Shown piece after piece: positions 45,987-54,989 of a stretch of 64,000 nt of DNA. Under the pieces are notes generated by a model. That model had not been told where the DNA came from, made no database searches, and was given only the letters and a program-made list of their open reading frames with translations. Position 1 is the stretch's first letter. The number at the start of each line of letters is the position of its first letter. This DNA is from Leidyana gryllorum EB-2025a (lineage: Eukaryota; Apicomplexa): assembly GCA_048772705.1 (NCBI GenBank), contig JBLWGC010000174.1, positions 1 to 64,000 on the forward strand, in the 5' to 3' direction. The position numbers and the translations under genes were made by a program.

Positions 45987-46041
45987 ACTCCCAACCTTCA
46001 GCGAGAACCAAAGGAGAGAATCTTAAGCGAAACCACCTGTG

Positions 46042-46113
46042 CTCCGAGACCGGGAATCGAACCCGGGTCTTCCGCGTGACAGGCGGAAATACTAACCACT
46101 ATACTATCTCGGA
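46042..46113 (-). tRNA. tRNA-Asp-GTC: tRNA-Asp (GTC)
   Basis: Intact. Confidence 0.96.
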
Positions 46114-46204
46114 CGCTCTGAACACGCCGGCCTCCAATCCCAGAAGTCTTTCTATTTTGGCTCACCGACAAAAAACGCGTGGAGCGATGAACCAACAACA
46201 CTGT

Positions 46205-46284
46205 GGCAAGATGGCCGAGTTGTCTAAGGCGCTGTGCTCAGACCGCAGTCCGAAAGGGCGTGGGTTCGAATCCCACTCTTGTCA
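46205..46284 (+). tRNA. tRNA-Leu-CAG: tRNA-Leu (CAG)
   Basis: Complete; loop CTCAGAC and GAGTTGTC in the D arm. Confidence 0.91.
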
Positions 46285-46414
46285 GCCGTTGTAGTCAGAA
46301 TAACGTGCGACTTCTTCCCAGCATGCCCGCACGATGGGCGGGACTGCCCGCCGTGCACGTAGCACCCGGCTAACTTTTGTCGATACAACTGACACATGAT
46401 TCTCCAGATAAGTT

Positions 46415-46486
46415 GCCTTCTTAGCTTAGGGGCAGAGCGTTCGCTTCGTAAGCGAGAAGTCGCCGGTTCGATTCCGGCAGAAGGCT
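46415..46486 (+). tRNA. tRNA-Thr-CGT: tRNA-Thr (CGT)
   Basis: Intact. Confidence 0.96.
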
Positions 46487-46579
46487 TTCCTCACGCATTT
46501 AAGCTATTCTGACTGGTCTCTCAGTCTCGATAAGGATCTGAGAGGTTTGGAGGGGATTTGCAATGCACTTTAGATTGGT

Positions 46580-46651
46580 TGTCCGAGCCAGGAATCGAGC
46601 CTGGGTTTGCACGGCCACAACGTGCTGTCCTAACCACTAGACGACTCGGAC
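46580..46651 (-). tRNA. tRNA-His-GTG: tRNA-His (GTG)
   Basis: Intact; duplicate of 4029. Confidence 0.96.
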
Positions 46652-46722
46652 AAATCTTTGAGCGAGGCTGTAGAGGTAGCGAAGCATCGACCAGGATGGG
46701 ATGGAACAGCCACTCCTCAACT

Positions 46723-46800
46723 TCGGGTGGGACGGAATTTACTCGTGGAATATCTGATACCACCACTACAGTCAGATACGTTACCATCTAAGCACCCTGG
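46723..46800 (-). pseudogene. tRNA-Tyr relic with intron
   Basis: Duplicate of 4172; the intron-like insert reads TGGTGGT. Confidence 0.5.
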
Positions 46801-46897
46801 GCCATAAGAGTACTTTGGGGTGGCACACCGCAGCCAGAACGACATCGGCGGTCGCAACGGGAGCCATTAACACTCTGGAACTCAGAAGGAAAGTAAT

Positions 46898-46981
46898 GCA
46901 CAGATGCCCGAGTGGTCTAAGGGGCCAGACTCAAGTTCTGGTAGGCGCAGGTCTGCATGGGTTCGAATCCCATTCTGTGCA
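46898..46981 (+). tRNA. tRNA-Leu-CAA: tRNA-Leu (CAA)
   Basis: Intact; duplicate of 4347 with two variable-arm differences. Confidence 0.95.
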
Positions 46982-47045
46982 ACGGCGATCATCCCCAAAA
47001 AAAAGCTGGAAAAGGCCACAGTCGGTTGCATGCACCCGAGTATTC

Positions 47046-47115
47046 GGCTGTTGCTCTGCTGGTATGATCCTTCCTCAGAGTGGAAGGAGCCCTGGGTTCG
47101 ATTCCAGAACAGCCC
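47046..47115 (+). pseudogene. Pro-body pseudogene (AGA)
   Basis: Duplicate of 4495 with the same lesions. Confidence 0.65.
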
Positions 47116-47256
47116 TATTGGTCGTCGTTTGACTTGACCGGACATGTTGCCCTCAGAACCAACACAGCCACCTCGTTAGCCCGCTTCGGTGGGGCAGTCA
47201 GGGCAACTAACATCTCGAAAATCACATTTCGGCTACCTCTTCCATGTTGCAGACTG

Positions 47257-47328
47257 AGCAGTGTAGCTCAGCGGAAGAGTGTTAGGCTCATAACGCAAAG
47301 ATCCGTCGATCGAAACGACGCACTGCTA
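47257..47328 (+). tRNA. tRNA-iMet-CAT: initiator tRNA-Met (CAT), altered anticodon stem
   Basis: Duplicate of 4706 with the AGG/CGC stem. Confidence 0.75.
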
Positions 47329-47376
47329 AGTGTGCGCAGAAGGGAACAGTTGCAGGATAGATTGGCTCGTGAGCCA

Positions 47377-47447
47377 AGCCTGCTGCCCGAATCGAACCGG
47401 CGACCTTTCACTTACTAAGCGAATGCTCTGCCCCAAGCTAAAAAGGC
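47377..47447 (-). pseudogene. tRNA-Thr (AGT)-like, degraded acceptor
   Basis: Duplicate of 4826; TTTAGCTTGG in the D arm. Confidence 0.65.
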
Positions 47448-47578
47448 AATGTTAACTGGACATCACGCGTGAGGAGTCCCTATTGACGGAAGTTACTGAA
47501 GCACATTGTTCCACCACTCAACACTCCCACTGCTCCACCCACCGGCAAATAGGGTGTAACTAAGTTGAGAGCTTCCTT

Positions 47579-47651
47579 GCCGCCCTAGCTCAGTCGGTAG
47601 AGCTCAAGACTTTTAATCTTGCAGTCGCGGGTTCGAGCCCCGCGGGCGGTG
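47579..47651 (+). tRNA. tRNA-Lys-TTT: tRNA-Lys (TTT)
   Basis: Acceptor fully paired (unlike 5026); GAGCTCAAGA before the loop. Confidence 0.94.
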
Positions 47652-47711
47652 CAAATCAATGTCTCTGGGAGTGGGAATGGAACCGTTGCCTACAAGCACA
47701 CTCTGCTGGAT

Positions 47712-47784
47712 TCCCACTGCCGGAACTTGAACCCGGAGCGTGCGGGTGAGAGCCGCATATCCTAGCCACTTAGACTACAGTGGA
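47712..47784 (-). tRNA. tRNA-Glu-CTC: tRNA-Glu (CTC)
   Basis: CTC arm intact; 3' CAGTGGG gives a terminal T:G pair, T stem CCGGG/TCCGG. Confidence 0.9.
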
Positions 47785-47859
47785 CGACTTCCTCAGCTGC
47801 AGCTTTGGACGGAAGCCGTACCATCTTCAGATGAGCGTCGGGTCAACCGACAAGCAACG

Positions 47860-47931
47860 GGGCTGTTCTGGGAATCGAACCCAGGACTTCTTCCACCCGA
47901 AGGAAGCATCATACCACTAGACCAAACAGCC
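47860..47931 (-). tRNA. tRNA-Pro-CGG: tRNA-Pro (CGG)
   Basis: Reference entry for Pro(CGG). All arms intact, loop TTCGGGT on a CTTCC/GGAAG stem, B box GGTTCGATTCC. Reads CCG. Confidence 0.95.
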
Positions 47932-48020
47932 GCCTAGCCGGTGGTTCAACCCGCTGGGTACAGTCGAGAGACTCGTCTCACTATGTGAAGTATCACTCAA
48001 TGCCATGAGGTAAGCACAGT

Positions 48021-48093
48021 GGGAGGCTAGCCCAGATGATGAAACGGTGGCTTAGTATACGAAAGGTTCTGGGATCGATTCCCAACCTTTCCG
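48021..48093 (+). pseudogene. Ala-derived relic (R-Ala)
   Basis: As 6725, with a TAGCCCAGATG D arm closer to the parent. Confidence 0.6.
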
Positions 48094-48160
48094 AACTACA
48101 ATAGATGGAAGCCTCGCCGGAGTTGTCTAGTTGGCCTATCAACGCTGTGTGCCAAAACCA

Positions 48161-48241
48161 TCCGGTGGGACGGAACCGAACCGCCGACTATCTGATGCCA
48201 GCACTACAGTCAGATGCTCTACCAACTGAGCTTTCCCCCGC
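48161..48241 (-). tRNA. tRNA-Tyr-GTA: tRNA-Tyr (GTA) with 7-nt intron
   Basis: GTA arm and intron TGCTGGC as at 3386. One extra base after the acceptor (GGGGGAAAGC), 5' base G and B box GGTTCGGTTCC. Confidence 0.78.
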
Positions 48242-48282
48242 TGTCCAACTGCTCCGGGGTTCGAAAGGCTTAACCCCAGATC

Positions 48283-48341
48283 CTCGAGCTTTCGGACTGC
48301 AGTCTGAGCACAGCGTCTTGGGCAACTCGGCCATCTTTGCC
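48283..48341 (-). pseudogene. tRNA-Leu (CAG), 3'-truncated
   Basis: As 3509, with an inserted A in the 5' acceptor (GGCAAAGA). Confidence 0.6.
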
Positions 48342-48435
48342 GGCATGTTGTTGGCTCGCCGCTCCACGCGTTTTCTGTGCTTGACATCTCAAAATGGAAG
48401 GACTTTTGGGGTTGGCGGGCGGCGTGTTCAGAGCG

Positions 48436-48507
48436 TCCGAGATAGTATAGTGGTTAGTATTTCCGCCTGTCACGCGGAAGACCCGGGTTCGATTCCCGGT
48501 CTCGGAG
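48436..48507 (+). tRNA. tRNA-Asp-GTC: tRNA-Asp (GTC)
   Basis: Intact. Confidence 0.96.
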
Positions 48508-48645
48508 CAGTTCCAGCCCCTCACAACTGCTGCAACTCAGATTTTGTCTCAGCTGGTCTGGACTTCATCCGGGATTATACGAGTGGGAGCCGCGTATGGT
48601 AGCCGACCTTGGAGAGACGTGGCATTCAGTCAACAACTATCAGAC

Positions 48646-48717
48646 GGGCTCTTCTGGGAGTCGAACACAGGCCTTCTTCCACACGAAAGAAGAATCATAC
48701 CACTAGACCAAACAGCC
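48646..48717 (-). tRNA. Pro-body tRNA with anticodon CGT
   Basis: Same body as Pro(CGG) at 7569 and 17163, but the loop reads TTCGTGT, so the anticodon (48683-48685) is CGT, Thr, by one G-to-T change. One acceptor mismatch (AAGAGCC) is shared with its Pro relatives. Confidence 0.75.
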
Positions 48718-48781
48718 GCCTGTCGGTCGTGCAAACCGCTGAGGACACTTGAGATAGTGACACCAAATGTCACAACGTCTC

Positions 48782-48854
48782 TGCCTCGGCCGTGGATCGA
48801 ACACGGGACTTCCAGATCTTCAGTCTGGCGCTCTCCCAACTGAGCTACCGAGGC
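48782..48854 (-). tRNA. tRNA-Phe-GAA: tRNA-Phe (GAA)
   Basis: Intact. Confidence 0.96.
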
Positions 48855-48942
48855 GGTAGGTAGTCATGGAAGGCGGTGAAAATAAGCACTTATCGCGGCC
48901 GTATGTGAGCCCACTCCTCGCAGCATGACGGAATCGACAGTT

Positions 48943-48980
48943 GCCAACTTGCCCGAGTGAGGAACTAGTGTAGATCCAGC
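48943..48980 (+). pseudogene. tRNA-Ser with internal deletion
   Basis: Inverted copy of 16900; the 5' half joins GATCCAGCA of the T arm. Confidence 0.5.
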
Positions 48981-49035
48981 ACATCTTGCGCCCTGTGGCT
49001 TCACATACGGTTCAGCAAGCTTGACTAGGAGTGCT

Positions 49036-49101
49036 CGCGCGGCGCGAAGCCGCGGTTTTCCCTTAAAAAGTCTGGCGCTTTACCGACGGAGTTGGGGCGG
49101 C
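49036..49101 (-). pseudogene. Lys-derived relic (R-Lys)
   Basis: GGGGCGGC and GCGCCAGACTTTTTAAGG remain. The rest of 48981-49270 shows no feature beyond the conserved Ser/Ile spacer. Confidence 0.48.
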
Positions 49102-49270
49102 AAAAAAGCTCGCCCTGTACCCAGGAAGGCCCAAGATTCCACGATCAATACAAATGCAATTTGTTACGAAGTCCGAATCTGTGTCAGAGATTTATTCACT
49201 TGGTCACGCCGACATACCATTCTTTCCAATACGATACGGCTCTCGGCCGAAGCCTCAACTCGAGCACGTG

Positions 49271-49343
49271 TCCACTGTAGTCTAAGTGGCTAGGATATGC
49301 GGCTTTCACCCGCACGATCCGGGTTCAAGTCCCGGCAGTGGAA
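49271..49343 (+). tRNA. tRNA-Glu-TTC: tRNA-Glu (TTC)
   Basis: Intact; loop CTTTCAC on TGCGG/CCGCA. Confidence 0.96.
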
Positions 49344-49419
49344 GTCATTGAACTAGTCGACCAAAGTGCCACACTAATCTCCGTGAATAGCCATTCTTTC
49401 GTTATCTCCGGCTTACATT

Positions 49420-49491
49420 GCCTTCTGAGCTTAGGGGCAGAGCGTTCGCCTCGTAAGCGAGAAGTCGCCGGTTCGATTACGGCAGAAGGCC
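49420..49491 (+). tRNA. tRNA-Thr-CGT: tRNA-Thr (CGT)
   Basis: Complete; T8 is G (TCTGAGC), B box GGTTCGATTAC, discriminator C. Confidence 0.83.
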
Positions 49492-49540
49492 TTGCTCACG
49501 ACCCAATCAATTCTATACCTGTTTCCCTCCTGCGCACACT

Positions 49541-49612
49541 TAGCAGTGCGTCGTTTCGATCGACGAACCTTTGGGTTATGAGCCCAACACTCTTCCACTG
49601 AGCTACACTGCT
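49541..49612 (-). tRNA. tRNA-iMet-CAT: initiator tRNA-Met (CAT)
   Basis: Intact; duplicate of 8173. Confidence 0.96.
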
Positions 49613-49679
49613 CAGTCTGCAACATGGAAGAGGGAGCCGAAATGCGATTCTTGAGATGTTAATGGCCTTGAGTGCCGAA

Positions 49680-49716
49680 GACGCGGAAGACGCGGGTTCG
49701 ATGCCCTGTTTTGGAG
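49680..49716 (+). pseudogene. tRNA-Asp 3' fragment
   Basis: 3' anticodon stem, T arm (GGTTCGATGCC) and a degraded 3' acceptor. Confidence 0.45.
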
Positions 49717-49736
49717 GGTACAGGGCGAGCTTCCTT

Positions 49737-49803
49737 GCCGCCCCAACTCCGTCGGTGGCGCGCAAGACGTTTAATGGGAGAACGCGGGTTCGTGCCGGCG
49801 CGA
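49737..49803 (+). pseudogene. Lys-derived relic (R-Lys)
   Basis: GCCGCCCCAACTCCGTCGG and GCGCAAGACG, then a degraded 3' half. Confidence 0.5.
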
Positions 49804-49857
49804 GCAGTGCTGAACCGTATGTGAAGCCACTGGCTGCAAAATGCCAAGCTCGACAGC

Positions 49858-49939
49858 GGCAACTTGCCCGAGTGGTTGAGGGGGTAGACTAGAAATCTAC
49901 TGGGCCTGGCCCGCTTTGGTTCAAATCCAGCAGTTGTCG
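49858..49939 (+). tRNA. tRNA-Ser-AGA: tRNA-Ser (AGA)
   Basis: Complete; GTTGAGG D arm and GGCCCGCTTTGG variable arm, matching 37652. Confidence 0.93.
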
Positions 49940-50037
49940 TGCGATGTGGTTGGAGGGTTAAACATCAACTCACGCATGAATTTCTGCATTCCATCCTGAT
50001 CGATGCTTCGCTACCTCTACAGCCTCGCTCAAAGATT

Positions 50038-50109
50038 GTCCGAGTCGTCTAGTGGTTAGGACAGCACGTTGTGGCCGTGCAAACCCAGGCTCGATTCCTG
50101 GCTCGGACA
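50038..50109 (+). tRNA. tRNA-His-GTG: tRNA-His (GTG)
   Basis: Intact; second copy of 24804. Confidence 0.96.
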
Positions 50110-50184
50110 AGCAGTCTAAAGTGCATTGCTCTTCGCCCCGGTTGAAAATATTGTTGCAGCCATGGTCAAGCCTGTACGATCGGC

Positions 50185-50255
50185 TGCACCTGCCGGGACT
50201 CGAACCCGGGCTGCGAGCATGGGAAGCTCGCATCCTACCCTTGGACCACAAGTGC
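50185..50255 (-). tRNA. tRNA-Gly-CCC: tRNA-Gly (CCC)
   Basis: Intact; second copy of 24951. Confidence 0.96.
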
Positions 50256-50320
50256 ACTCGAGAAAGAGCTCCAGCACCCCGAGACTCGGCCGCAGTCTGC
50301 GTTGAGCTAGTGGGTGCCTC

Positions 50321-50392
50321 AAGTACGGGCAGGTTCCAGTCTGCGACTTTGTGGCTAAGAGACTTACCCTCTGGTGGCTGAACTACGAGGCT
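50321..50392 (-). pseudogene. Asn-derived relic
   Basis: Second copy of 25087. Confidence 0.5.
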
Positions 50393-50453
50393 CGGCTAAG
50401 ATGATTGGAGCTTGAGAGACTTGAGCTTTGCAGGTGCCCAGTCGATGCAGTCA

Positions 50454-50525
50454 AGCCTCCTGCCGGAATCAAACCGGCGACCTTTCGCTTACTAAGCGAA
50501 TGCTCTGCCTCTAAGCTAAGAAGGC
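50454..50525 (-). tRNA. tRNA-Thr-AGT: tRNA-Thr (AGT)
   Basis: Second copy of 25220 with the same GGTTTGATTCC B box. Confidence 0.85.
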
Positions 50526-50613
50526 AATGCAGGCCGAAGATCACGAATCAGACACTATTGACGGAGATTGCTGGGCACTTTGCTCGAGTATTCCACTGAC
50601 CTCAACCACTGAC

Positions 50614-50684
50614 GTCCACTGCCGGACTTGAGCCCGGAGCTTGCGGGTGAGGCCGCATATCCTAGCCACTCAGACTACAGTGGG
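50614..50684 (-). pseudogene. Glu-like tRNA with 6-nt anticodon loop (E6)
   Basis: Second copy of 25380. Confidence 0.65.
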
Positions 50685-50748
50685 CAACATTCCACAGCGA
50701 AGGCAGCTAGTCAGCCAAATCATCGAAGTAAAGTGCTGAGCATTTGGC

Positions 50749-50821
50749 TACCTACGGCGAGACTCGAACTCGCAACCTTTGGATTAGAAGTCCAACGCGC
50801 TATCCATTGCGCCACGTAGGC
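50749..50821 (-). tRNA. tRNA-Arg-TCT: tRNA-Arg (TCT)
   Basis: Intact; second copy of 25515. Confidence 0.95.
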
Positions 50822-50910
50822 GGCAGCTTTTCGACTAGATTGAAATAACAACATTCAAGTTTTTGGACCACGCGCCAGCCGTTTCTCTGCAGCCAAAGTT
50901 GCATGGCGTT

Positions 50911-50983
50911 TGGATGGCCTGGGTATCGATCCCAGTACCTCTCGCATGCAAAGCGAGCGCTGCACCATCTGAGCTAGCCGCCC
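50911..50983 (-). tRNA. tRNA-Ala-TGC: tRNA-Ala (TGC)
   Basis: Second copy of 25677; 3' strand GCCATCC. Confidence 0.82.
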
Positions 50984-51043
50984 ATCCGTACAACATGGAA
51001 GACCTATCGCATCAAGTGGCTGACCGAGTGCCGATACCATGGC

Positions 51044-51123
51044 TGACAAGAGTTGGATTCGAACCCACGCCCTTTCGGACTGCGGCCTGAACACAGCGCC
51101 TTAGACCACTCGGCCATCTTGCC
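51044..51123 (-). tRNA. tRNA-Leu-CAG: tRNA-Leu (CAG)
   Basis: Second copy of 25810. Confidence 0.91.
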
Positions 51124-51215
51124 GCAGTCTTGTTGGTTCGTCGCTCCACGCGTTTTTTTGTCCGTGAGCCGAAATAGAAAGACTTCTGGGATTGGAGGCC
51201 GGCGTGTTCGGAGCG

Positions 51216-51287
51216 TCCGAGTCAGTATAGTGGTTAGTGTCTCCGCCTGTCACGCGGAAGACCCGGGTTCGATTCCCGGCAGATGCA
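51216..51287 (+). pseudogene. chimeric tRNA: Asp (GTC) body with Gly 3' end
   Basis: Second copy of 25982 with the same junction after CCCGG. Confidence 0.85.
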
Positions 51288-51351
51288 GAGGAGATAGCAC
51301 AAGGTTGAGTTTTGCGCGTGAGTTGGTGTTCGACCCTCCGATCACATCGCA

Positions 51352-51433
51352 CGACAACTGCTGGATTTGAACCAGCGCGGGCCAGGCCCAGTAGATTTCT
51401 AGTCTACCCCCTTAACCACTCGGGCAAGTTGCC
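51352..51433 (-). tRNA. tRNA-Ser-AGA: tRNA-Ser (AGA), hybrid of two parental genes
   Basis: The 3' flank matches that of Ser(CGA) at 26118, while the anticodon and 5' flank match Ser(AGA) at 26596. The gene is intact, so the exchange preserved function. Confidence 0.95.
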
Positions 51434-51500
51434 GCTGTTGAACTTGGCATTTTGCGGCCAGTGGCTTCACATACGGTTCAGCGAGCTTTACTAGGACTCC

Positions 51501-51567
51501 TCGCGCCGCCCGAACCCGCGGATCTCCCTTCAAAAGTCTTGCGCTCTACTGACGGAGTTGGGGCGGC
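51501..51567 (-). pseudogene. Lys-derived relic (R-Lys)
   Basis: Second copy of 26745. Confidence 0.5.
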
Positions 51568-51744
51568 AAGGAAGCTCGCCCCGTACCCGAGGAAGGCCCA
51601 AGATTCCACGATCAATACAAATGGAATTGGTTACTACGTCCGAATCTGTATCAGAGATCCACTCACTTGATCACGCCGACATACCATGTTTTCCAAGACG
51701 GTACGGCTCTCGGCCGAAGCCCAACTCAACCACTCAACCACTCG

Positions 51745-51817
51745 TCCACTGGAGTCTAAGTGGCTAGGATACGGGGCTTTCACCAGGACGATTCGGGTTC
51801 AAGTCCCGGCAGTGGAA
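51745..51817 (+). pseudogene. tRNA-Glu (TTC)-like, broken anticodon stem
   Basis: Second copy of 26989. Confidence 0.65.
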
Positions 51818-51877
51818 ATCCACCAGAGTTTGGTTGTAGGCACCGGTTCCATTCTTACTCCCAGAGACATTGATTTG

Positions 51878-51950
51878 CACCGCCCGCGGGGCTCGAACCC
51901 GCGACTGCAAGATTAACAGTCTTGCGCTCTACGGACTGAGCTAGGGCGGC
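51878..51950 (-). tRNA. Lys-body tRNA with anticodon GTT
   Basis: Second copy of 27122; anticodon at 51915-51917. Confidence 0.78.
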
Positions 51951-52024
51951 TAACGAAGCTCTAGACTTAGTTACACCCTATTTGCCGTTGGGCGGAGCAG
52001 TGGAAGTCATTGGACCGGTGGAAC

Positions 52025-52070
52025 ACGCTTAGTAAGCGAAAGGTCGCCGGTTCGATTCGGGCAGAAGGCT
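52025..52070 (+). pseudogene. tRNA-Thr (AGT), 5'-truncated
   Basis: Second copy of 27269. Confidence 0.65.
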
Positions 52071-52136
52071 TTGTTGCATCGATAGGCTTAAGAGGAATGG
52101 CTGTCGCCACGTACAAGATTCACAAGATCGTGTTCT

Positions 52137-52207
52137 GCATCTGTGGTCTAGTGGAAGAGTCGCTCGCTGCCATCGAGATAACCTGTGTGCGATTCCCGAC
52201 TGCAAAA
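52137..52207 (+). pseudogene. Gly (GCC)-derived relic (R-Gly)
   Basis: Single copy here; the first duplicate has two (27381, 28467). Confidence 0.6.
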
Positions 52208-52248
52208 TGGTAGCATGATGAGTTTGTCGGCGGTTTCGATTCTGACCG

Positions 52249-52321
52249 TGGGAGTGGAGAGGATCGAACTCTCGACTTCAGGATTATGAGACCTACGAGC
52301 TACCGACTGCGCTACACTCCC
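52249..52321 (-). tRNA. tRNA-Met-CAT: elongator tRNA-Met (CAT)
   Basis: Carries the GTAGCTCG D arm of 28579 rather than that of 27493, locating the exchange upstream of this gene. Confidence 0.93.
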
Positions 52322-52397
52322 CCTCCGACTTTCTCCGAGGAATCACCTGAACCCAGAACCATGCTGCCAGGCAGGTTGGGTCAAGATACAGCAAAGC

Positions 52398-52469
52398 GGG
52401 CTGTTCTGGGAATGGAACCTAGGACTTCTTCCACCCGACGGAGGTATCATACCACTACACCAAACAGCC
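52398..52469 (-). tRNA. tRNA-Pro-CGG: tRNA-Pro (CGG), degraded
   Basis: Second copy of 28728. Confidence 0.68.
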
Positions 52470-52557
52470 GCCTGTCGTTCGTGCAACCCGCTGAAGACAG
52501 TTTAAAAAGTGGTCATCCTATGTTGAGAACCAACAAATGCGATGGGGTCTGCACCAC

Positions 52558-52630
52558 GGGCGACTAGCTCAAATGGTAGAGCGCTCGCTTCGCATGCGAG
52601 AGGTACTGGGATCGATACCCAGGTCGTCCA
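52558..52630 (+). tRNA. tRNA-Ala-CGC: tRNA-Ala (CGC)
   Basis: Intact; second copy of 28888. Confidence 0.95.
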
Positions 52631-52745
52631 AAGTACGTACGGCTGCACGTGGCGGGATGCAAACAAACTTCCATCTTTGAAGGGTCGCAGACCACAAGTG
52701 CCATTGGCACACCAGCGCACTCAGTGTTTAGTGTGCCTCTGAAAC

Positions 52746-52818
52746 CGGTCCTGGCAGGTTTCGAAACTGCGACTTTGTGGTGAACAGCTACACGCTTTGC
52801 CGACTGAGCTACAAGACC
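52746..52818 (-). tRNA. tRNA-Asn-GTT: tRNA-Asn (GTT), stem mismatch
   Basis: Second copy of 29076. Confidence 0.78.
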
Positions 52819-52837
52819 CAGTTGCAATGTTCTTTTG

Positions 52838-52872
52838 AGCGAGGAGAAATCATACCTTCAGACCAAACAGCC
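52838..52872 (-). pseudogene. tRNA-Pro 5' relic
   Basis: Second copy of 29168. Confidence 0.5.
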
Positions 52873-52969
52873 CCCTGGTCGGCCTGCCCAGCTACGGCAC
52901 TCATAAGTGTCAAATCGATCCGCATCTCAAGAACCACATTTCCGCTTCCTGCATGATATCCGACGCTGG

Positions 52970-53025
52970 AGTAGTGGAACTCAGTGCGAGAGTGTTGGGC
53001 TTATGACTGCAGTGTCCGAGGTCTC
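52970..53025 (+). pseudogene. initiator Met-derived relic
   Basis: Second copy of 29300. Confidence 0.5.
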
Positions 53026-53142
53026 CCGCAACACGGGTCTCTACTGATCTCTGAAATATTAAGTGGCTCCTGTATATAGCGCGCAGCGTAGAGCCTTGGA
53101 TTTGGGTCGGACAAAGCAGTTGCGCTTTTTCCCGAATGCTAC

Positions 53143-53224
53143 CGACAGGGGTGAGATTCGAACTCACGCGGGTGAAACCCAACGGCTTAGCAGGCCGCCG
53201 CCTCAACCACTCGGCCACCTTGCC
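53143..53224 (-). tRNA. tRNA-Ser-GCT: tRNA-Ser (GCT)
   Basis: Second copy of 29473. Confidence 0.92.
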
Positions 53225-53390
53225 GAGAGTGGAACGGGCTACGCCTTCCATCGGGAATCCCGTGCGAATTGGTAGTGCTCCTTCTCCGTGCAGAAAGGTC
53301 TGAGCGGCCGCTTCAATCCCAGTCATGGGGTTTTGCTGAACACATCAGTCGGCTCCTTTGGCTAGTGACTGTTCACCTCAACTCTGAAGC

Positions 53391-53464
53391 GGTCGCGTAT
53401 TTCAGGCGGCCAGAGCGTGAGCCTAATGAGTTCTGAGTCCGCGGTTGGAGCCCGTGCGTGACCA
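53391..53464 (+). pseudogene. tRNA-Ile (AAT)-like relic
   Basis: Second copy of 29720. Confidence 0.57.
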
Positions 53465-53564
53465 AGTGAGTGCATCTCTGATACAGCTTCGCCCTGTACC
53501 CGAGGAAGGCCCAAGATTCAACGATCAATACGAATGGAATTTGTTACTAAGTCCGAGCTTCGTC

Positions 53565-53632
53565 GCCGCCCCAAGTCCGTCGATAGAGCGCAAGACTTTT
53601 GATGGGAGACCGCAGGTTCGGGCAGCGCGAGA
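53565..53632 (+). pseudogene. Lys-derived relic (R-Lys)
   Basis: Second copy of 29894. Confidence 0.5.
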
Positions 53633-53698
53633 AGTCCGAGTCGAGCTTGCTGAACCGTATGTGACGGCACTGGGCGCAAGATGCCCAGTTGGACAGGT

Positions 53699-53729
53699 GG
53701 CAACTTGCCCGAGTGGTTAGGGGGTAGAC
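53699..53729 (+). pseudogene. tRNA-Ser 5' fragment of Ser/Asn fusion
   Basis: Second copy of 30028. Confidence 0.68.
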
Positions 53730-53752
53730 TCTGCCGACTGAGCTACAAGACC
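53729..53752 (-). pseudogene. tRNA-Asn 5' fragment of Ser/Asn fusion
   Basis: Second copy of 30058. Confidence 0.68.
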
Positions 53753-53771
53753 CAGTTGCAATGTTCTTTTA

Positions 53772-53807
53772 AGCGGGGAAAAATCATACCTTCAGACCAA
53801 ACAGTCT
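53772..53807 (-). pseudogene. tRNA-Pro 5' relic
   Basis: Second copy of 30101. Confidence 0.5.
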
Positions 53808-53893
53808 CCTGGTCGGCCTGCCCGGCTAGGGCACTCATAGGTGTCAAATGCTGGACTACTCGGCGGTCGCGTTCGGCTGTCATTGGGTTGATT

Positions 53894-53967
53894 TGCTCCC
53901 CGGGGGGATCGAACCCTCGACCTTCGGCACATAAGGCCGATGCTCTAACCAGCTGAGCTAGGGGAGC
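53894..53967 (-). tRNA. tRNA-Ile-TAT: tRNA-Ile (TAT)
   Basis: Intact; second copy of 30223. Confidence 0.95.
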
Positions 53968-54111
53968 GATCACCGCCGTTCCACCGCGTAACTCACATTC
54001 GATTCTATCTCAGGGGGTTGTTACATCAAGTGTCAGAATGCCCCGGCCTCGTGCCGACCAAGCTTGTCAGCGTCTCTGCTAATTTGCCACGGCGGTTTGA
54101 GGCGTGCCTCC

Positions 54112-54182
54112 TGCGTCTGTCGGGAATCGAACCTGAGTCGTCTCGGTGGCAACGACACATTCTACCACAAGACCACAGATGC
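54112..54182 (-). tRNA. tRNA-Gly-GCC: tRNA-Gly (GCC)
   Basis: Second copy of 30441. Confidence 0.83.
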
Positions 54183-54278
54183 ACAACTCGTTGTTGTTTA
54201 AGCTCGTGCACAATACCGGCCGTTTTGCTTCAGAAGAGAAGACAGAATCGAGTTGAGCGAGTATGACGGGTAGTTTGT

Positions 54279-54350
54279 GGGTACGTAGCTCAGTGGTAGA
54301 GCAGCTGACTGCAGATCAGCAAGTCCGTGGTTTAACTCCGCGCGTGCCCT
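54279..54350 (+). tRNA. tRNA-Cys-GCA: tRNA-Cys (GCA)
   Basis: Second copy of 30608. Confidence 0.93.
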
Positions 54351-54418
54351 GAAGATGGTTTGGAACGATCGGAGATGTTGGACCACAAGGCAATGAGTCT
54401 GGAGCGGGGGATGTTTTT

Positions 54419-54474
54419 GGGCCTATGGCGGAACGTAGCGCGTCTGACTCCTGCTTAGAAAATTGGGTGCTGTC
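54419..54474 (+). pseudogene. tRNA-Trp-derived relic
   Basis: Second copy of 30748. Confidence 0.6.
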
Positions 54475-54559
54475 CGCCAGTGTCTAAATGGCTCTGATGT
54501 TTGATTCCAGCTCTCGGGGATCCAGCATCCGGGTCGGTGCCATCTGTCGTTGCAGAAGT

Positions 54560-54633
54560 GGTCGCGTAGCTCAGTCGGTTAGAGTGTGAGCCTAATAAGC
54601 TCAAGGTCCTCGGTTCGAGCCCGGGCGTGACCA
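54560..54633 (+). tRNA. tRNA-Ile-AAT: tRNA-Ile (AAT)
   Basis: Second copy of 30889; GAGTGTGAGC before the loop (one base different). Confidence 0.94.
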
Positions 54634-54733
54634 AGTGAGGGGATCTCTGCTAAAGAGTCGCCCCGCACGCGAGGAAACCACAACATTCTGCGACTAATAC
54701 GAAAGGAACTTGTTACCAAGTCCGAGCTTCCCT

Positions 54734-54779
54734 TCCGCGCCAGCTCCGTCGCTAGAGCGCAAGACTCAATGGTGGAGAG
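54734..54779 (+). pseudogene. Lys-derived relic (R-Lys)
   Basis: Second copy of 31063. Confidence 0.48.
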
Positions 54780-54843
54780 TCCTAGTCAAACTTGCTGAAC
54801 CGTATGTGGAGCCACTGGCCGCAAAATGCCGAGTTGAACAGGT

Positions 54844-54925
54844 GGCAACTTGCCCGAGTGGTTAAGGGGGTAGACTAGAAATCTACTGGGCCTGGCCCGC
54901 GCTGGTTCAAATCCAGCAGTTGTCG
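54844..54925 (+). tRNA. tRNA-Ser-AGA: tRNA-Ser (AGA)
   Basis: Intact; second copy of 31173. Confidence 0.96.
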
Positions 54926-54989
54926 TGCGATGTGGTGGAAATGATGCAATTCCCAGCATCAAAAACTCATATGGGTCGAGACAGGGAAT

